From positions 2,294,001 through 2,358,000 of the forward strand of contig NZ_CP107254.1 of NCBI RefSeq assembly GCF_029229925.1: a DNA stretch of 64,000 bases. The letters are read 5' to 3'. Of the stretch, positions 24,857 through 32,252 are shown piece by piece. A program made the position numbers and the translations under genes. The notes beneath the pieces were generated by a model, which saw only the letters and a program-made list of their open reading frames with translations, was not told the DNA's origin and did not search any database. This DNA is from Halorhabdus sp. BNX81. Its GTDB lineage: Archaea; Halobacteriota; Halobacteria; Halobacteriales; Haloarculaceae. Within the stretch, counting starts at the first letter, position 1. The number at the start of each line of letters is the position of its first letter.

Positions 24857-24929
24857 GTCCGGGTAGGGTAGTGGACTATCCTCTTGGCTTGCGGAGCCAG
24901 GGACCGGAGTTCAAATCTCCGTCCGGACG
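24857..24929 (+). tRNA. tRNA-Arg (GCG anticodon)
   Basis: The 73-nt cloverleaf begins GTCCGGGTAGGGTAG. The acceptor GTCCGGG pairs with TCCGGAC, the anticodon loop is TTGCGGA (GCG), the T-arm is CGGAG-TTCAAAT-CTCCG, and the discriminator is G. No intron is present and CCA is not encoded. The 3' flank carries an array of hairpins and partial copies of its own 3' end. Confidence 0.95.
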
Positions 24930-25245
24930 TTCACTCTTCGCGAGTGCTTCGCATTGCTCAGCACTCGCTCTGTGGTTCACGCCCGGACGTGCCCCACGCT
25001 CGCTTCGCTCGCGTGGGACTCCGTCCGGACGCTACATTTTCGCGGACCAAGATCGCGAGCGACTCCTATGTCGCTCGCCTCAGTCCGCGTTATGCGTCAA
25101 TGACGGAGATTTGAGCAGGGAAGTCACAGCCCGGGAAGCGAGCGTCGGGAGCGACCCGGAACGTCTTCACGAGTTCAAATCTCCGGTCGAACTCCGTTCG
25201 ACCGTGCTCAGCGCTCATTTCATTCGCGCTGAACTCCGTCCGGAC
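24930..25245 (+). repeat. tRNA-Arg tail array: hairpins, tRNA 3'-end copies and one 82-nt element
   Basis: Reading from the tRNA: hairpin GCGAGTGC/GCACTCGC (24940-24968); partial tRNA end CCGGACG (24983-24989); hairpin CCCACGC/GCGTGGG (24993-25017); 13-nt tRNA 3'-end copy CTCCGTCCGGACG (25019-25031); nested hairpins GCGGAC/GTCCGC and GCGAGCGAC/GTCGCTCGC (25042-25088); 82-nt element (25104-25185, arms CGGAGATTTGA/TCAAATCTCCG) with core GAAGTCACAGCCCGGG…CCCGGAACGTCTTC; hairpin GGTCGAA/TTCGACC (25185-25203); hairpin TCAGCGC/GCGCTGA (25208-25232); and another tRNA end copy CTCCGTCCGGAC (25234-25245). I see no gene in it. Confidence 0.8.
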
Positions 25246-25298
25246 ACGTTGGTTCCCGGGTTTATTTCTAAAACGGCGTGGAAGATCATGAACGCACA

Positions 25299-26297
25299 AT
25301 GGGTGAGCACTCAGCGTCGTCGGATTCGGACGGTGGAGACAGCCGGGTGAGAACCGCACGGGAGCGACCTCGGCGAGCAGTCGATCGGCGGACGGTCCTC
25401 GGGGCGATGGGGAGTGCAATCAGCGTGGGTGCGGCCGGCTGCAGCATGCTCGACGGGGGATCATCCCCGACTGACGCTACCGAGTCCGCGACGCCGACTG
25501 ACGGGAGTGATGCCCCGACGTCGCCCGAAGCCGCGAGTGCGGAACCGAATGGAGATTCCTGGGATCTGTCATGGAGCGACGAGTTCGACGGCGAGGAGAT
25601 CGACGAGGCGGTCTGGAGCTTCGAGACGGGGAACGGACACCCGGACGTGCCGGGCTGGGGCAACGAGGAGCCACAGTATTACCAGCGCGAGAACGCGTGG
25701 GTCGAGGACGACCATCTCGTCATCGAGGCCAGGGAGGAACACGTCGAAGACGACTACGGCGAGTACGACTACACGTCCAGCCGTTTGCACACACAGGGCA
25801 CTGTGGCAACGAAGTACGGCCGCGTCGACATCCGGGCACGGCTTCCACGCGGCCAGGGCATCTGGCCACGAATCTGGATGGTGGGGTCGGACGTTGCCTT
25901 CGCAGGCTGGCCCGATTGTGGCGAGATAGACATCCTGGAATTCCGCGGTGACGAACCCGAAACCGTTCGCGGGTTCGCCCAGGGTCCCGGCTACACGGGT
26001 GCCGACCGTCTCAGGGACAGCTACACCGTCGAGGAGGGGGCGTTAACCGACTCCACCCACGTGTTCTCGATCCGCTGGCAGTCCGACCGGATCGAGTGGT
26101 ACGTCGACGAAACCCAGTATCACACGGTGAGTCGCGAGACGGTCGAAGACGCCGGCCACGAGTGGGTCTTCGACACCCCCATGTACTTCGTCCTCGCCTT
26201 CGCCTGTGGCGGCGACCCGGCGAGCTATCCCGACGAGACCACACCGTTTCCACAGCGGCTGGAGGTCGATTACGTCCGCCACTACGAACGGGTGTGA
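25299..26297 (+). CDS. Secreted GH16 beta-glucanase (laminarinase-like) lipoprotein
   Basis: This 332-residue protein has a twin-arginine signal (DRRTVLGAMG) ending at a lipobox GAAGC, then a Ser/Thr/Pro linker and a GH16 domain from about residue 85. The catalytic motif is EIDILE: nucleophile Glu209, Asp211 and acid/base Glu214. Conserved aromatic residues (WPRIWMVG, RIEWYVDE) match beta-1,3-glucanases. It would hydrolyse beta-1,3(4)-glucans outside the cell while anchored to the membrane. ATG 25299 gives the shorter signal region; GTG 25278 is an alternative. It lies just past the tRNA-Arg tail array, with a TATA-like TTTATTTC at 25261. Confidence 0.9.
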   Translation: MGEHSASSDSDGGDSRVRTARERPRRAVDRRTVLGAMGSAISVGAAGCSMLDGGSSPTDATESATPTDGSDAPTSPEAASAEPNGDSWDLSWSDEFDGEEIDEAVWSFETGNGHPDVPGWGNEEPQYYQRENAWVEDDHLVIEAREEHVEDDYGEYDYTSSRLHTQGTVATKYGRVDIRARLPRGQGIWPRIWMVGSDVAFAGWPDCGEIDILEFRGDEPETVRGFAQGPGYTGADRLRDSYTVEEGALTDSTHVFSIRWQSDRIEWYVDETQYHTVSRETVEDAGHEWVFDTPMYFVLAFACGGDPASYPDETTPFPQRLEVDYVRHYERV

Positions 26298-26361
26298 CGA
26301 CACGGCGACCGTGTCGAGGCGGCGCGCCGTCGCTACGGGTCGAGTCGGTTCCGATACAGCG

Positions 26362-26451
26362 CTAGCCGGAGGGCAATGCCACCTCGTGCAACTCCCGGAT
26401 GCGATCGGCGTCGGCAGGGCGACACCGGCGGATCTCCAGTTCTTCAGGCAT
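26362..26451 (-). pseudogene. N-terminal stub of a GNAT acetyltransferase
   Basis: Twenty-nine codons, MPEELEIRRCRPADADRIRELHEVALPSG and then a stop, match the first strand and helix of GNAT N-acetyltransferases. The rest of the domain is missing. The ATG overlaps the end of the upstream SHMT gene, so the complete gene was probably translationally coupled to it. After the stop is an inverted repeat CGACACGG/CCGTGTCG (26298-26316). I infer truncation by deletion. Confidence 0.5.
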
Positions 26452-27688
26452 AGATGGGATGGGCTTCGGCGAGATCGGCCACAGTTTCGCGCGCTCGCTC
26501 GCGGACGCCCTCGTCGTCGGGCGCGTCACAGACGTCGGCGATGGCGTCCGCGAGTCGGCGGGTCGCCGCGGCGTCGAACCCGCGTGTCGTGATCGCCGGC
26601 GTGCCGATCCGGATGCCACTGGTGACCGTCGAGGATCGCTCCTCGCCGGGGACCGTCGACTTGTTCAGGACGAGACCGACGTCCTCCAGCGCGGTCTCGG
26701 CCACCGCACCGGTCAGCTCCGGATGGGTCTCCCGGAAGTCCACCAAGGCGAAGTGGACGTCAGTGCCGCCCGAGACGAGATCGAACCCACGGTCAGCGAG
26801 GCGGGCAGCGAGGGCACGAGCGTTCTCGATGGTTTGGGCGGCGTCGGCATCGAATTCGGGTTCGAGCGCCTCGCCAAACCCGGCGGCCTTCCCGGCGATA
26901 TTGTGCATCAGCGGGCCACCTTGCGTGCCGGGCATGACGGCCTGATCGATCGCGTCGGCGTACGCCTCGCCACAGAGGATCATCCCGCCGCGGCCGGCCC
27001 GGATGGTCTTGTGGGTCGAACCGGTGACCACGTCGGCAACGCCGACTGGGGTGGGGTGTTCGCCCGCCGCGACGAGCCCGGTGATGTGCGCGATGTCGGC
27101 AACGTGGACGGCGTCGACCGCCTCGGCGATGGCTTGCATGGCATCGAAGTCGACCTGGCGAGGATAGGCCGAATAGCCAGAGACCAGCAGGTCCGGATCG
27201 ACGGCCTCGGCACGCTCGCGGACGCGCTCGTGATCAAGGCGGCCCGTTTCCACGTCGACGCCGTAGTGGGCGACGTCGTAGACGTCATCGACCATGGTGT
27301 AGGGCTGGCCGTGGCTGAGGTGGCCGCCGTGGGAGAGCGAAAGCGAGAGGATCGCATCGCCGGGTTCGAGCAGCGCCTGGTAGGTTGCCAGATTCGCGCT
27401 GGTGCCGGAGTGGGGCTGGACGTTTGCGTGTTCGGCGTCGAAAAGGGCTCTGGCGCGGTCGATCGCCAGTTGCTCCACTTCGTCGGCGTACGCACAGCCC
27501 GCGTAGTAGCGGTCTCCGGGCGAGCCTTCGGCGTATTTGTTCGTCAGCACCGACCCCTGGGCGGCCAGAACGGCGTCGCTCGCGTAATTCTCGCTGGCGA
27601 TCAGCGAGAGCGTTTCCCGCTGGCGGTCGCGCTCGCCCGCCAGCGCCGCGGTCAACTCTTCGTCGACGGGAGTCAGGTCCGTCACCAT
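26444..27688 (-). CDS. glyA: Serine hydroxymethyltransferase
   Basis: This 414-residue PLP enzyme has SLIASENYASDAVLAAQGSVLTNKYAEG (about 28-55), PHSGTSANLA, the pyridoxal-lysine motif GSTHKTIRAGRGGMI (Lys about 224) and GGPLMHNIAGKAAGF. It interconverts serine and glycine with a one-carbon transfer to the archaeal folate carrier, matching mptA, purU and purine genes here. The motif reads KTIRAGRGG where the usual sequence is KTLRGPRGG, a mild deviation that could mark a paralogue. It is divergent from the CARF-like regulator. Confidence 0.88.
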   Translation of the reverse strand: MVTDLTPVDEELTAALAGERDRQRETLSLIASENYASDAVLAAQGSVLTNKYAEGSPGDRYYAGCAYADEVEQLAIDRARALFDAEHANVQPHSGTSANLATYQALLEPGDAILSLSLSHGGHLSHGQPYTMVDDVYDVAHYGVDVETGRLDHERVRERAEAVDPDLLVSGYSAYPRQVDFDAMQAIAEAVDAVHVADIAHITGLVAAGEHPTPVGVADVVTGSTHKTIRAGRGGMILCGEAYADAIDQAVMPGTQGGPLMHNIAGKAAGFGEALEPEFDADAAQTIENARALAARLADRGFDLVSGGTDVHFALVDFRETHPELTGAVAETALEDVGLVLNKSTVPGEERSSTVTSGIRIGTPAITTRGFDAAATRRLADAIADVCDAPDDEGVRERARETVADLAEAHPIYA

Positions 27689-27810
27689 ACGACTGGCTGC
27701 CCGTCGTACGGGGTTAAGCTCTTGGCAGTAATGCCGTTACAGACGTCACGATCATTACTGTGTCGTCATTATGTCACAGTCGTTAAGGGCGCACGGGGAG
27801 GAACACGAAC

Positions 27811-28533
27811 ATGGACGTTCCCGAGCGCGTGCACCTGATGCCAGTGGGGTACGAAAACGACCGGATCGCCCTGCCGGCCGAGCGACTGCGAGCCGATCGC
27901 GTCGTGCTCCTGCAATACGCCGACGAGACTGACCATCCCTCCTACGCCGACGTCGTTCGCGACCGCCTCGACGCGGCGGGGATCACCCACGAGACAGTCG
28001 CCTGTGACATCTTCGACCTCTACGATTCGATCGGGACCGTCGCCCGCCTTGCCAGCGAGTTCGAGGAAAGCGACGTCTACGTCAACCTCGCGTCCGGTTC
28101 GAAGGTGACGGCGATCGGCGGGATGATCGCCTGCATGGCCACCGGGGCCACGCCGTACTACGTCCGGGCGGAGCACTACGCCGCCGAGACCGACGGCGAT
28201 GTCGCGGAGGGGGTCGCCGAGATCGCGGAACTCCCGACCTATCCGATGGACAGCCCCGACCGCCAGCAGGTGGCCGTCATGGCTTTCCTCGACAGCGACG
28301 GCCCGGCCGCCAAACGCGACCTCATCGCCTTCGGCGAGGCTGAAGGCCTGCCGTTCGTCGAGGGCGGTGCCGACTCCCGAAAGGGCCAGTACCGACGGCT
28401 GGACGCCCGGATTCTCGACCCGCTCGAAGCGCGCGGATACGTCGACAGCGAACAGGCTGGCCGGACGACACGCGTCTCGCTGACCGACCGCGGCAGCGAC
28501 ACGCTTCGGGCGTTCCGCTATCTGATCGAATGA
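27811..28533 (+). CDS. CARF-like/wHTH transcriptional regulator (HFX_2341/DUF6293 family)
   Basis: This 240-residue protein has an N-terminal Rossmann-like CARF-type domain (VHLMPVGYENDRI; YVNLASGSKVTAIGGMIACM at about 90-110) and a C-terminal winged helix (ARILDPLEARGYVDS … TRVSLTDRG). CARF domains bind nucleotide signals, and this family is related to Csa3 regulators, but no CRISPR genes are visible here. A GGAGG 8 bases before ATG 27811 is a clear ribosome-binding site, unusual beside the many leaderless genes. The 122-base gap to the divergent glyA contains CTGTG…CACAG near 27757-27778, a possible operator. Confidence 0.82.
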   Translation: MDVPERVHLMPVGYENDRIALPAERLRADRVVLLQYADETDHPSYADVVRDRLDAAGITHETVACDIFDLYDSIGTVARLASEFEESDVYVNLASGSKVTAIGGMIACMATGATPYYVRAEHYAAETDGDVAEGVAEIAELPTYPMDSPDRQQVAVMAFLDSDGPAAKRDLIAFGEAEGLPFVEGGADSRKGQYRRLDARILDPLEARGYVDSEQAGRTTRVSLTDRGSDTLRAFRYLIE

Positions 28534-28584
28534 GCGATACGGACAGTCTGTCGGAGGGCCGGAGATGGGGCGTCAGCGGCGGAG

Positions 28585-29130
28585 TCAGGACAGGTCGATC
28601 GTCCGGTCCACGCTCTCACGGAGGGACAGTAGCACCTCGCGCTCGCGTCGGGACACCGGATTTTCGGTCCCGAGTTCGTCGCTGTCGAGGGCGTTGAGGA
28701 CGGCACAGTGGGCGGGCTCGCAGTAGTCAATCAGCAGCGCGGGATCGTTCGTCTCGTGCTGGAAGGGGATGGTCGCATCGTTGACGAACACCGCCCGTGG
28801 CCCCGGTGCGTTCTCGAACAATGTTCGGGCACGCTCCGCATTCTCGCGAGCCAGTGTGACAGCCTCCGCAGCCGAATCGGACGCCGCCCGGGGTGCGTGG
28901 GCGTCCAGGACGCCGTGCCAAACACCGTCAGGAATCTCGACGAAGCGGTCCAGCCGACCGCCGAGGATCCGCCCGTCGCGCTCGACTTCCGGCGCGAACT
29001 CCAGGACGACGACGCCGTCGGTGCCGTGACGGTCGAGCCAGTCACCCAGCGCCCGTGCCGTGGTTGCCGTCTTGCCGACCTGTGAGGGGCCGACCAGCAG
29101 CGTCGATCCCGACAGCGAGATGTCGGTCAT
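28585..29130 (-). CDS. P-loop ATPase coupled to the Nramp-like transporter
   Basis: This 181-residue protein has a clear Walker A, LVGPSQVGKTATT (Gly14-Thr21), a candidate Walker B near VVVLEFAPE (about 40-48) and AVFVNDATIP further on. It resembles KaiC/RecA-like or zeta-like small ATPases, but I cannot assign a family. It overlaps the end of the transporter gene by four bases (ATGA), so the two are translated together. It may gate or regulate the transporter. Confidence 0.7.
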   Translation of the reverse strand: MTDISLSGSTLLVGPSQVGKTATTARALGDWLDRHGTDGVVVLEFAPEVERDGRILGGRLDRFVEIPDGVWHGVLDAHAPRAASDSAAEAVTLARENAERARTLFENAPGPRAVFVNDATIPFQHETNDPALLIDYCEPAHCAVLNALDSDELGTENPVSRREREVLLSLRESVDRTIDLS

Positions 29131-30470
29131 GGGACAGTGCCGGCGACCCGTTCCTGGAAGAACTTCACGAGCAGCCCGAGAGTCGCGATCGAAAGGATCA
29201 CGCCGAAGGAAAGCACCGCGGCGGTGAGGACGTCAACATTCCCGGCGGTCGCTTCACGGAAGAACTCGATGGTGGCCGTTTCACGGAGGAAGTTCGCGGC
29301 GAGCCCGCCGGTGACGCCGAGCAGTGCGAGTCCGGCGAGGTTCGCGGCGAGGGAATTCACCCGCGGGACCGCCCCGGAGTTCAGCAGATAGAGGACCACC
29401 GCGATCGCAAAGGGCGTCCCGACGGTACCGATCGCGAGGACGAGCACCAGTTGCCCGAGTACCTCGCCGCCGATGAACGCGCCGGGGGCCGACAGCAGGG
29501 CGAAGGCGGCGAGCAGTCCACGGTAGCGCGAGTCCTCGACAGTCGTCCCCCAGCCGAGTTTGTCCGCCAGCAGGAACGGCGGGACGATGGTGTTGCCGCC
29601 GAGCGTCGAGACGGCCGCACCGCCGAGGCCGAGCAGGAACAGCACCTCGGCGCGCTCGCCGACCAGCGGACCCAGCGCCTCGGCCGCCCCGACGGTCGAG
29701 AGGTTCGGGTCCGAGAGGACACTCGCCGTCACGAGGAAGATCGCCACGCTGTAGATGCCGAAGGCCACGAGCATCGAGATCCCGACGTCGAAAGTCGCCA
29801 GATCGTACTCGTCGGCCGTCCACTCGCGGGCGCGCATCGTGTAGGAGTGCATCGTGATCAGCGTGATGTGGACCGCGCCGCCCAGCACGCCGGCGGCCAC
29901 GGCCGCGCTGCCGCCGGGGACCGACGGGACGAGTCCGCGCGCCGCCGCGGCGGGGTCGATCGGCACGACGAAGACGCTCGCGACGAACGCGAGCACGACG
30001 GCGCTGACCAGCACCTTCGCGAAGAGTTCGACGAAGCGGTAGCCGCTCCCAGCCAATCCGACGGCGAGGATCACCGCCCAGATGATCCCCCAGATCCCGG
30101 CATCCAGCCCAGTGATCGTCGCCGAGACGGATGCGACGGTGTTCATGATCACCAACTGGGCGACGCCGGCGGCGATCACCGCGTCGAGAACCAGGATCCA
30201 CGCCCAGGAAGTCCCGAGGTGGTCCTCGACGACGCCGACGATCCCGCGCTCGGTCAGCAGGCCGAGTCGCATCGCGAGGTACTGCGCGAACGCACCGGCG
30301 AATGCAGAGAGCACGACCACCCACAGCAGGTCGTAGCCATATCCCGCGCCGGCGGCGATCAGACTCGCCATCGTCGCCGGCCCGGCAGCGATCGCCCCAG
30401 CGACCCATGACGGCCCCATCTCCCGGAGATGGGATCTGACAGTGCCACTCGTGTCTCTCGATGTTGCCAT
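29127..30470 (-). CDS. Nramp-related membrane transporter with altered metal site
   Basis: This 447-residue protein has about eleven hydrophobic segments in the Nramp (SLC11) arrangement. TM1 reads AGAIAAGPATMASLIAAGAG where canonical Nramp has a DPGN motif, and the TM6 region reads LITMHSYTMR instead of the MPHN-type motif. It should therefore be a divergent Nramp-related carrier whose substrate is not assured to be Mn2+/Fe2+. A palindrome lies between its TATA box and start codon, and it is followed by an overlapping P-loop ATPase gene. Confidence 0.78.
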   Translation of the reverse strand: MATSRDTSGTVRSHLREMGPSWVAGAIAAGPATMASLIAAGAGYGYDLLWVVVLSAFAGAFAQYLAMRLGLLTERGIVGVVEDHLGTSWAWILVLDAVIAAGVAQLVIMNTVASVSATITGLDAGIWGIIWAVILAVGLAGSGYRFVELFAKVLVSAVVLAFVASVFVVPIDPAAAARGLVPSVPGGSAAVAAGVLGGAVHITLITMHSYTMRAREWTADEYDLATFDVGISMLVAFGIYSVAIFLVTASVLSDPNLSTVGAAEALGPLVGERAEVLFLLGLGGAAVSTLGGNTIVPPFLLADKLGWGTTVEDSRYRGLLAAFALLSAPGAFIGGEVLGQLVLVLAIGTVGTPFAIAVVLYLLNSGAVPRVNSLAANLAGLALLGVTGGLAANFLRETATIEFFREATAGNVDVLTAAVLSFGVILSIATLGLLVKFFQERVAGTVP

Positions 30471-30481
30471 AATCGAGTGAT

Positions 30482-30504
30482 ACCACTAGGTGGTTATAAC
30501 CGTA
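30482..30504 (-). promoter_or_regulatory. Operator-like inverted repeat and TATA box of the Nramp-like gene
   Basis: On the minus strand a TATA-like GGTTATAACC (30492-30501) lies about 27 bases before ATG 30470. The inverted repeat ACCAC-TAG-GTGGT (30482-30494) overlaps its downstream edge, where a bound repressor would block transcription start. A metal-responsive repressor (DtxR/MntR type) is one possibility. Confidence 0.55.
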
Positions 30505-30567
30505 GCGGCTTCCGTATCGAGAGACAACAGCGGAACAGATCGGTCTACAGAACTGTGAACTCGGCCC

Positions 30568-32121
30568 TCACTCCATGTACCCGAGTTGCTGGAGGCGGTC
30601 GGCGACTTCCTCGCCGGCCTCACCGCGTCCCCCCTCGTCGATCCGGATCGGCTCGCGGCGACTCCAGTCGGGATCGCCGACGACGATCGGCAGCACCTCG
30701 CCAGTCATGTCGTGGGGGACGTCACACCCGGCCGCGACCAGCAGCGTCGGGGCCATGTCGAGAATGCTGATCCGGTCGAGTTGCCCGCTGGCGGTGAAGT
30801 CCGGGCCGTTCGCGAGGAAGATGCCGTGGCGGGTGTTCTCGGCCGCCCAGCGGTCCGGGCCGGCCGTGATCTCGCCGCCGCCGACGCCGTCGTTGACGTG
30901 GACGCCCGGGCGCATGTCGAGGACGATCTCCGGACCTTCTTCGACGTACGGCCCGGAATAGACGTGCTCGCCACGATAGACGCCGTCGAACAGCGGCCCC
31001 TCGCTGTCCTCGACTGCTTTGAGGTCCGCCATCAGCGACTCGCGGACCGATGCGTCGTCGAAGGCGGGGTTGAGATAGATCGGTCCCTGCCCGCTCGCGA
31101 CGGCCTTCGTCCGGTCGAGGTCGATCGCTTCGAGCTTGCGATCGCGCTTGAGTCCCGCCTGCTGGGGCACGAGTGCCTGGAGGCGTTCGGGGACGACCGT
31201 GGCAAGGATGTCGACGATCCCGAGGCGCTTGGCCACGCCGAGGGCGGTCTCCCGATCGAGGCCGACCCGCCGGAGGACATCGTCGACCGTCGCCGTCCGG
31301 GCCTGATAGCCGTGCTCGGCGAGCCACTCGTTGACGTAGAACTCCGTCGTGGTGGGGGCGCTGCCGTGGTCGGACATGAGGACGACGTTGAGGTCGTCGA
31401 TGTCCGCCAGGCGACCGAGGTACTCGTCGACGAGTTGCCACGCCCGATGGGTCGGTTCCGCGTCCCAGAAGAAGTGATGGAGGACGTTGAGATAGAACAG
31501 CGTGACGTGGACGAAATCACGCTCGCGCTCCTCGAGCAGCCACAGCGCGACTTCGAAGCGCATTTCGAGAACGTCGAGGATCGCCTCGACCTCGGCCCCA
31601 CGTTCGTCGTTGCTCGAGAGCAGGGGGTCCGGGTGGACCTGGTAGTCGAAGCGCGATTCGATCTCGGATTCGAGTTCCGGCGGGTGAGTGTAGCCGCCCG
31701 AGATCGAGCGGTACTCGCCCTCGACGGCGTCGGGACCGCCGGCGACGATCGACGCGTCGTCGATCTCTCGTGGCGGGTACATCGTCGGCATGTTGACGAC
31801 ACCCGTCGATTGGCCGTCAGCCGCGAGATAGTCCCAGAGTTCGGCGGTGTGGTAGTCGCTGCCGTCGGCGACGGTGATCTCGCCGGCCGCGAGGTCGACG
31901 TGCTCGAACCAGAAGACACCGAACCCGCCAGGGTCCTTTCCCGCGGAGTAGCACTTCCAGTTCGGGAAGGTCACGGGCGGGAGACAGCTCTCGGTCTCGG
32001 CCCACGAGCCCGAATCCCGGAGTGCGGCGAGGTTCGGGAGGTCGCCGGCATCGATCCAGGGGTCGAGCAGCCGCCAGCTCGCGCCGTCGAGGCCGACGAC
32101 GACGGTCCGATTGCCGGGCAT
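30568..32121 (-). CDS. Alkaline-phosphatase-superfamily hydrolase (nucleotide pyrophosphatase type)
   Basis: This 517-residue protein begins VVVGLDGASWRLLDPWI with metal ligand Asp12, then PPVTFPNW with the nucleophile Thr51, and later VVLMSDHGSAP with the second metal site. This is the phosphodiesterase/nucleotide pyrophosphatase pattern of the AlkP superfamily. In haloarchaea such proteins often sit among glycosyltransferase genes, and glycan genes follow here on the opposite strand. The substrate (phospholipid, nucleotide sugar or dolichyl phosphate) is unknown. No signal peptide is visible. Confidence 0.82.
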   Translation of the reverse strand: MPGNRTVVVGLDGASWRLLDPWIDAGDLPNLAALRDSGSWAETESCLPPVTFPNWKCYSAGKDPGGFGVFWFEHVDLAAGEITVADGSDYHTAELWDYLAADGQSTGVVNMPTMYPPREIDDASIVAGGPDAVEGEYRSISGGYTHPPELESEIESRFDYQVHPDPLLSSNDERGAEVEAILDVLEMRFEVALWLLEERERDFVHVTLFYLNVLHHFFWDAEPTHRAWQLVDEYLGRLADIDDLNVVLMSDHGSAPTTTEFYVNEWLAEHGYQARTATVDDVLRRVGLDRETALGVAKRLGIVDILATVVPERLQALVPQQAGLKRDRKLEAIDLDRTKAVASGQGPIYLNPAFDDASVRESLMADLKAVEDSEGPLFDGVYRGEHVYSGPYVEEGPEIVLDMRPGVHVNDGVGGGEITAGPDRWAAENTRHGIFLANGPDFTASGQLDRISILDMAPTLLVAAGCDVPHDMTGEVLPIVVGDPDWSRREPIRIDEGGRGEAGEEVADRLQQLGYME

Positions 32122-32252
32122 TGTCTCGCGGGACGCGGGCGAACCACTAGTGGGTTTCGAAGGATCCGCCGGTATGGTGCGTTATCAACGATGCGCCCGT
32201 GTGATGCGCCGGGAACGATACGCCTAAGTGATCGCACGGAGGCGATCCTACC

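Noticed and set aside
24871-25350. Open frame of about 159 codons starting within tRNA-Arg and crossing its tail array
   Set aside because: It starts inside the tRNA gene and consists of translated repeats; composition is not haloarchaeal.
27811-28533. CRISPR regulator Csa3 as a specific name
   Set aside because: The CARF-like domain is there, but no cas genes or repeats are in the window, so only the broader family is called.
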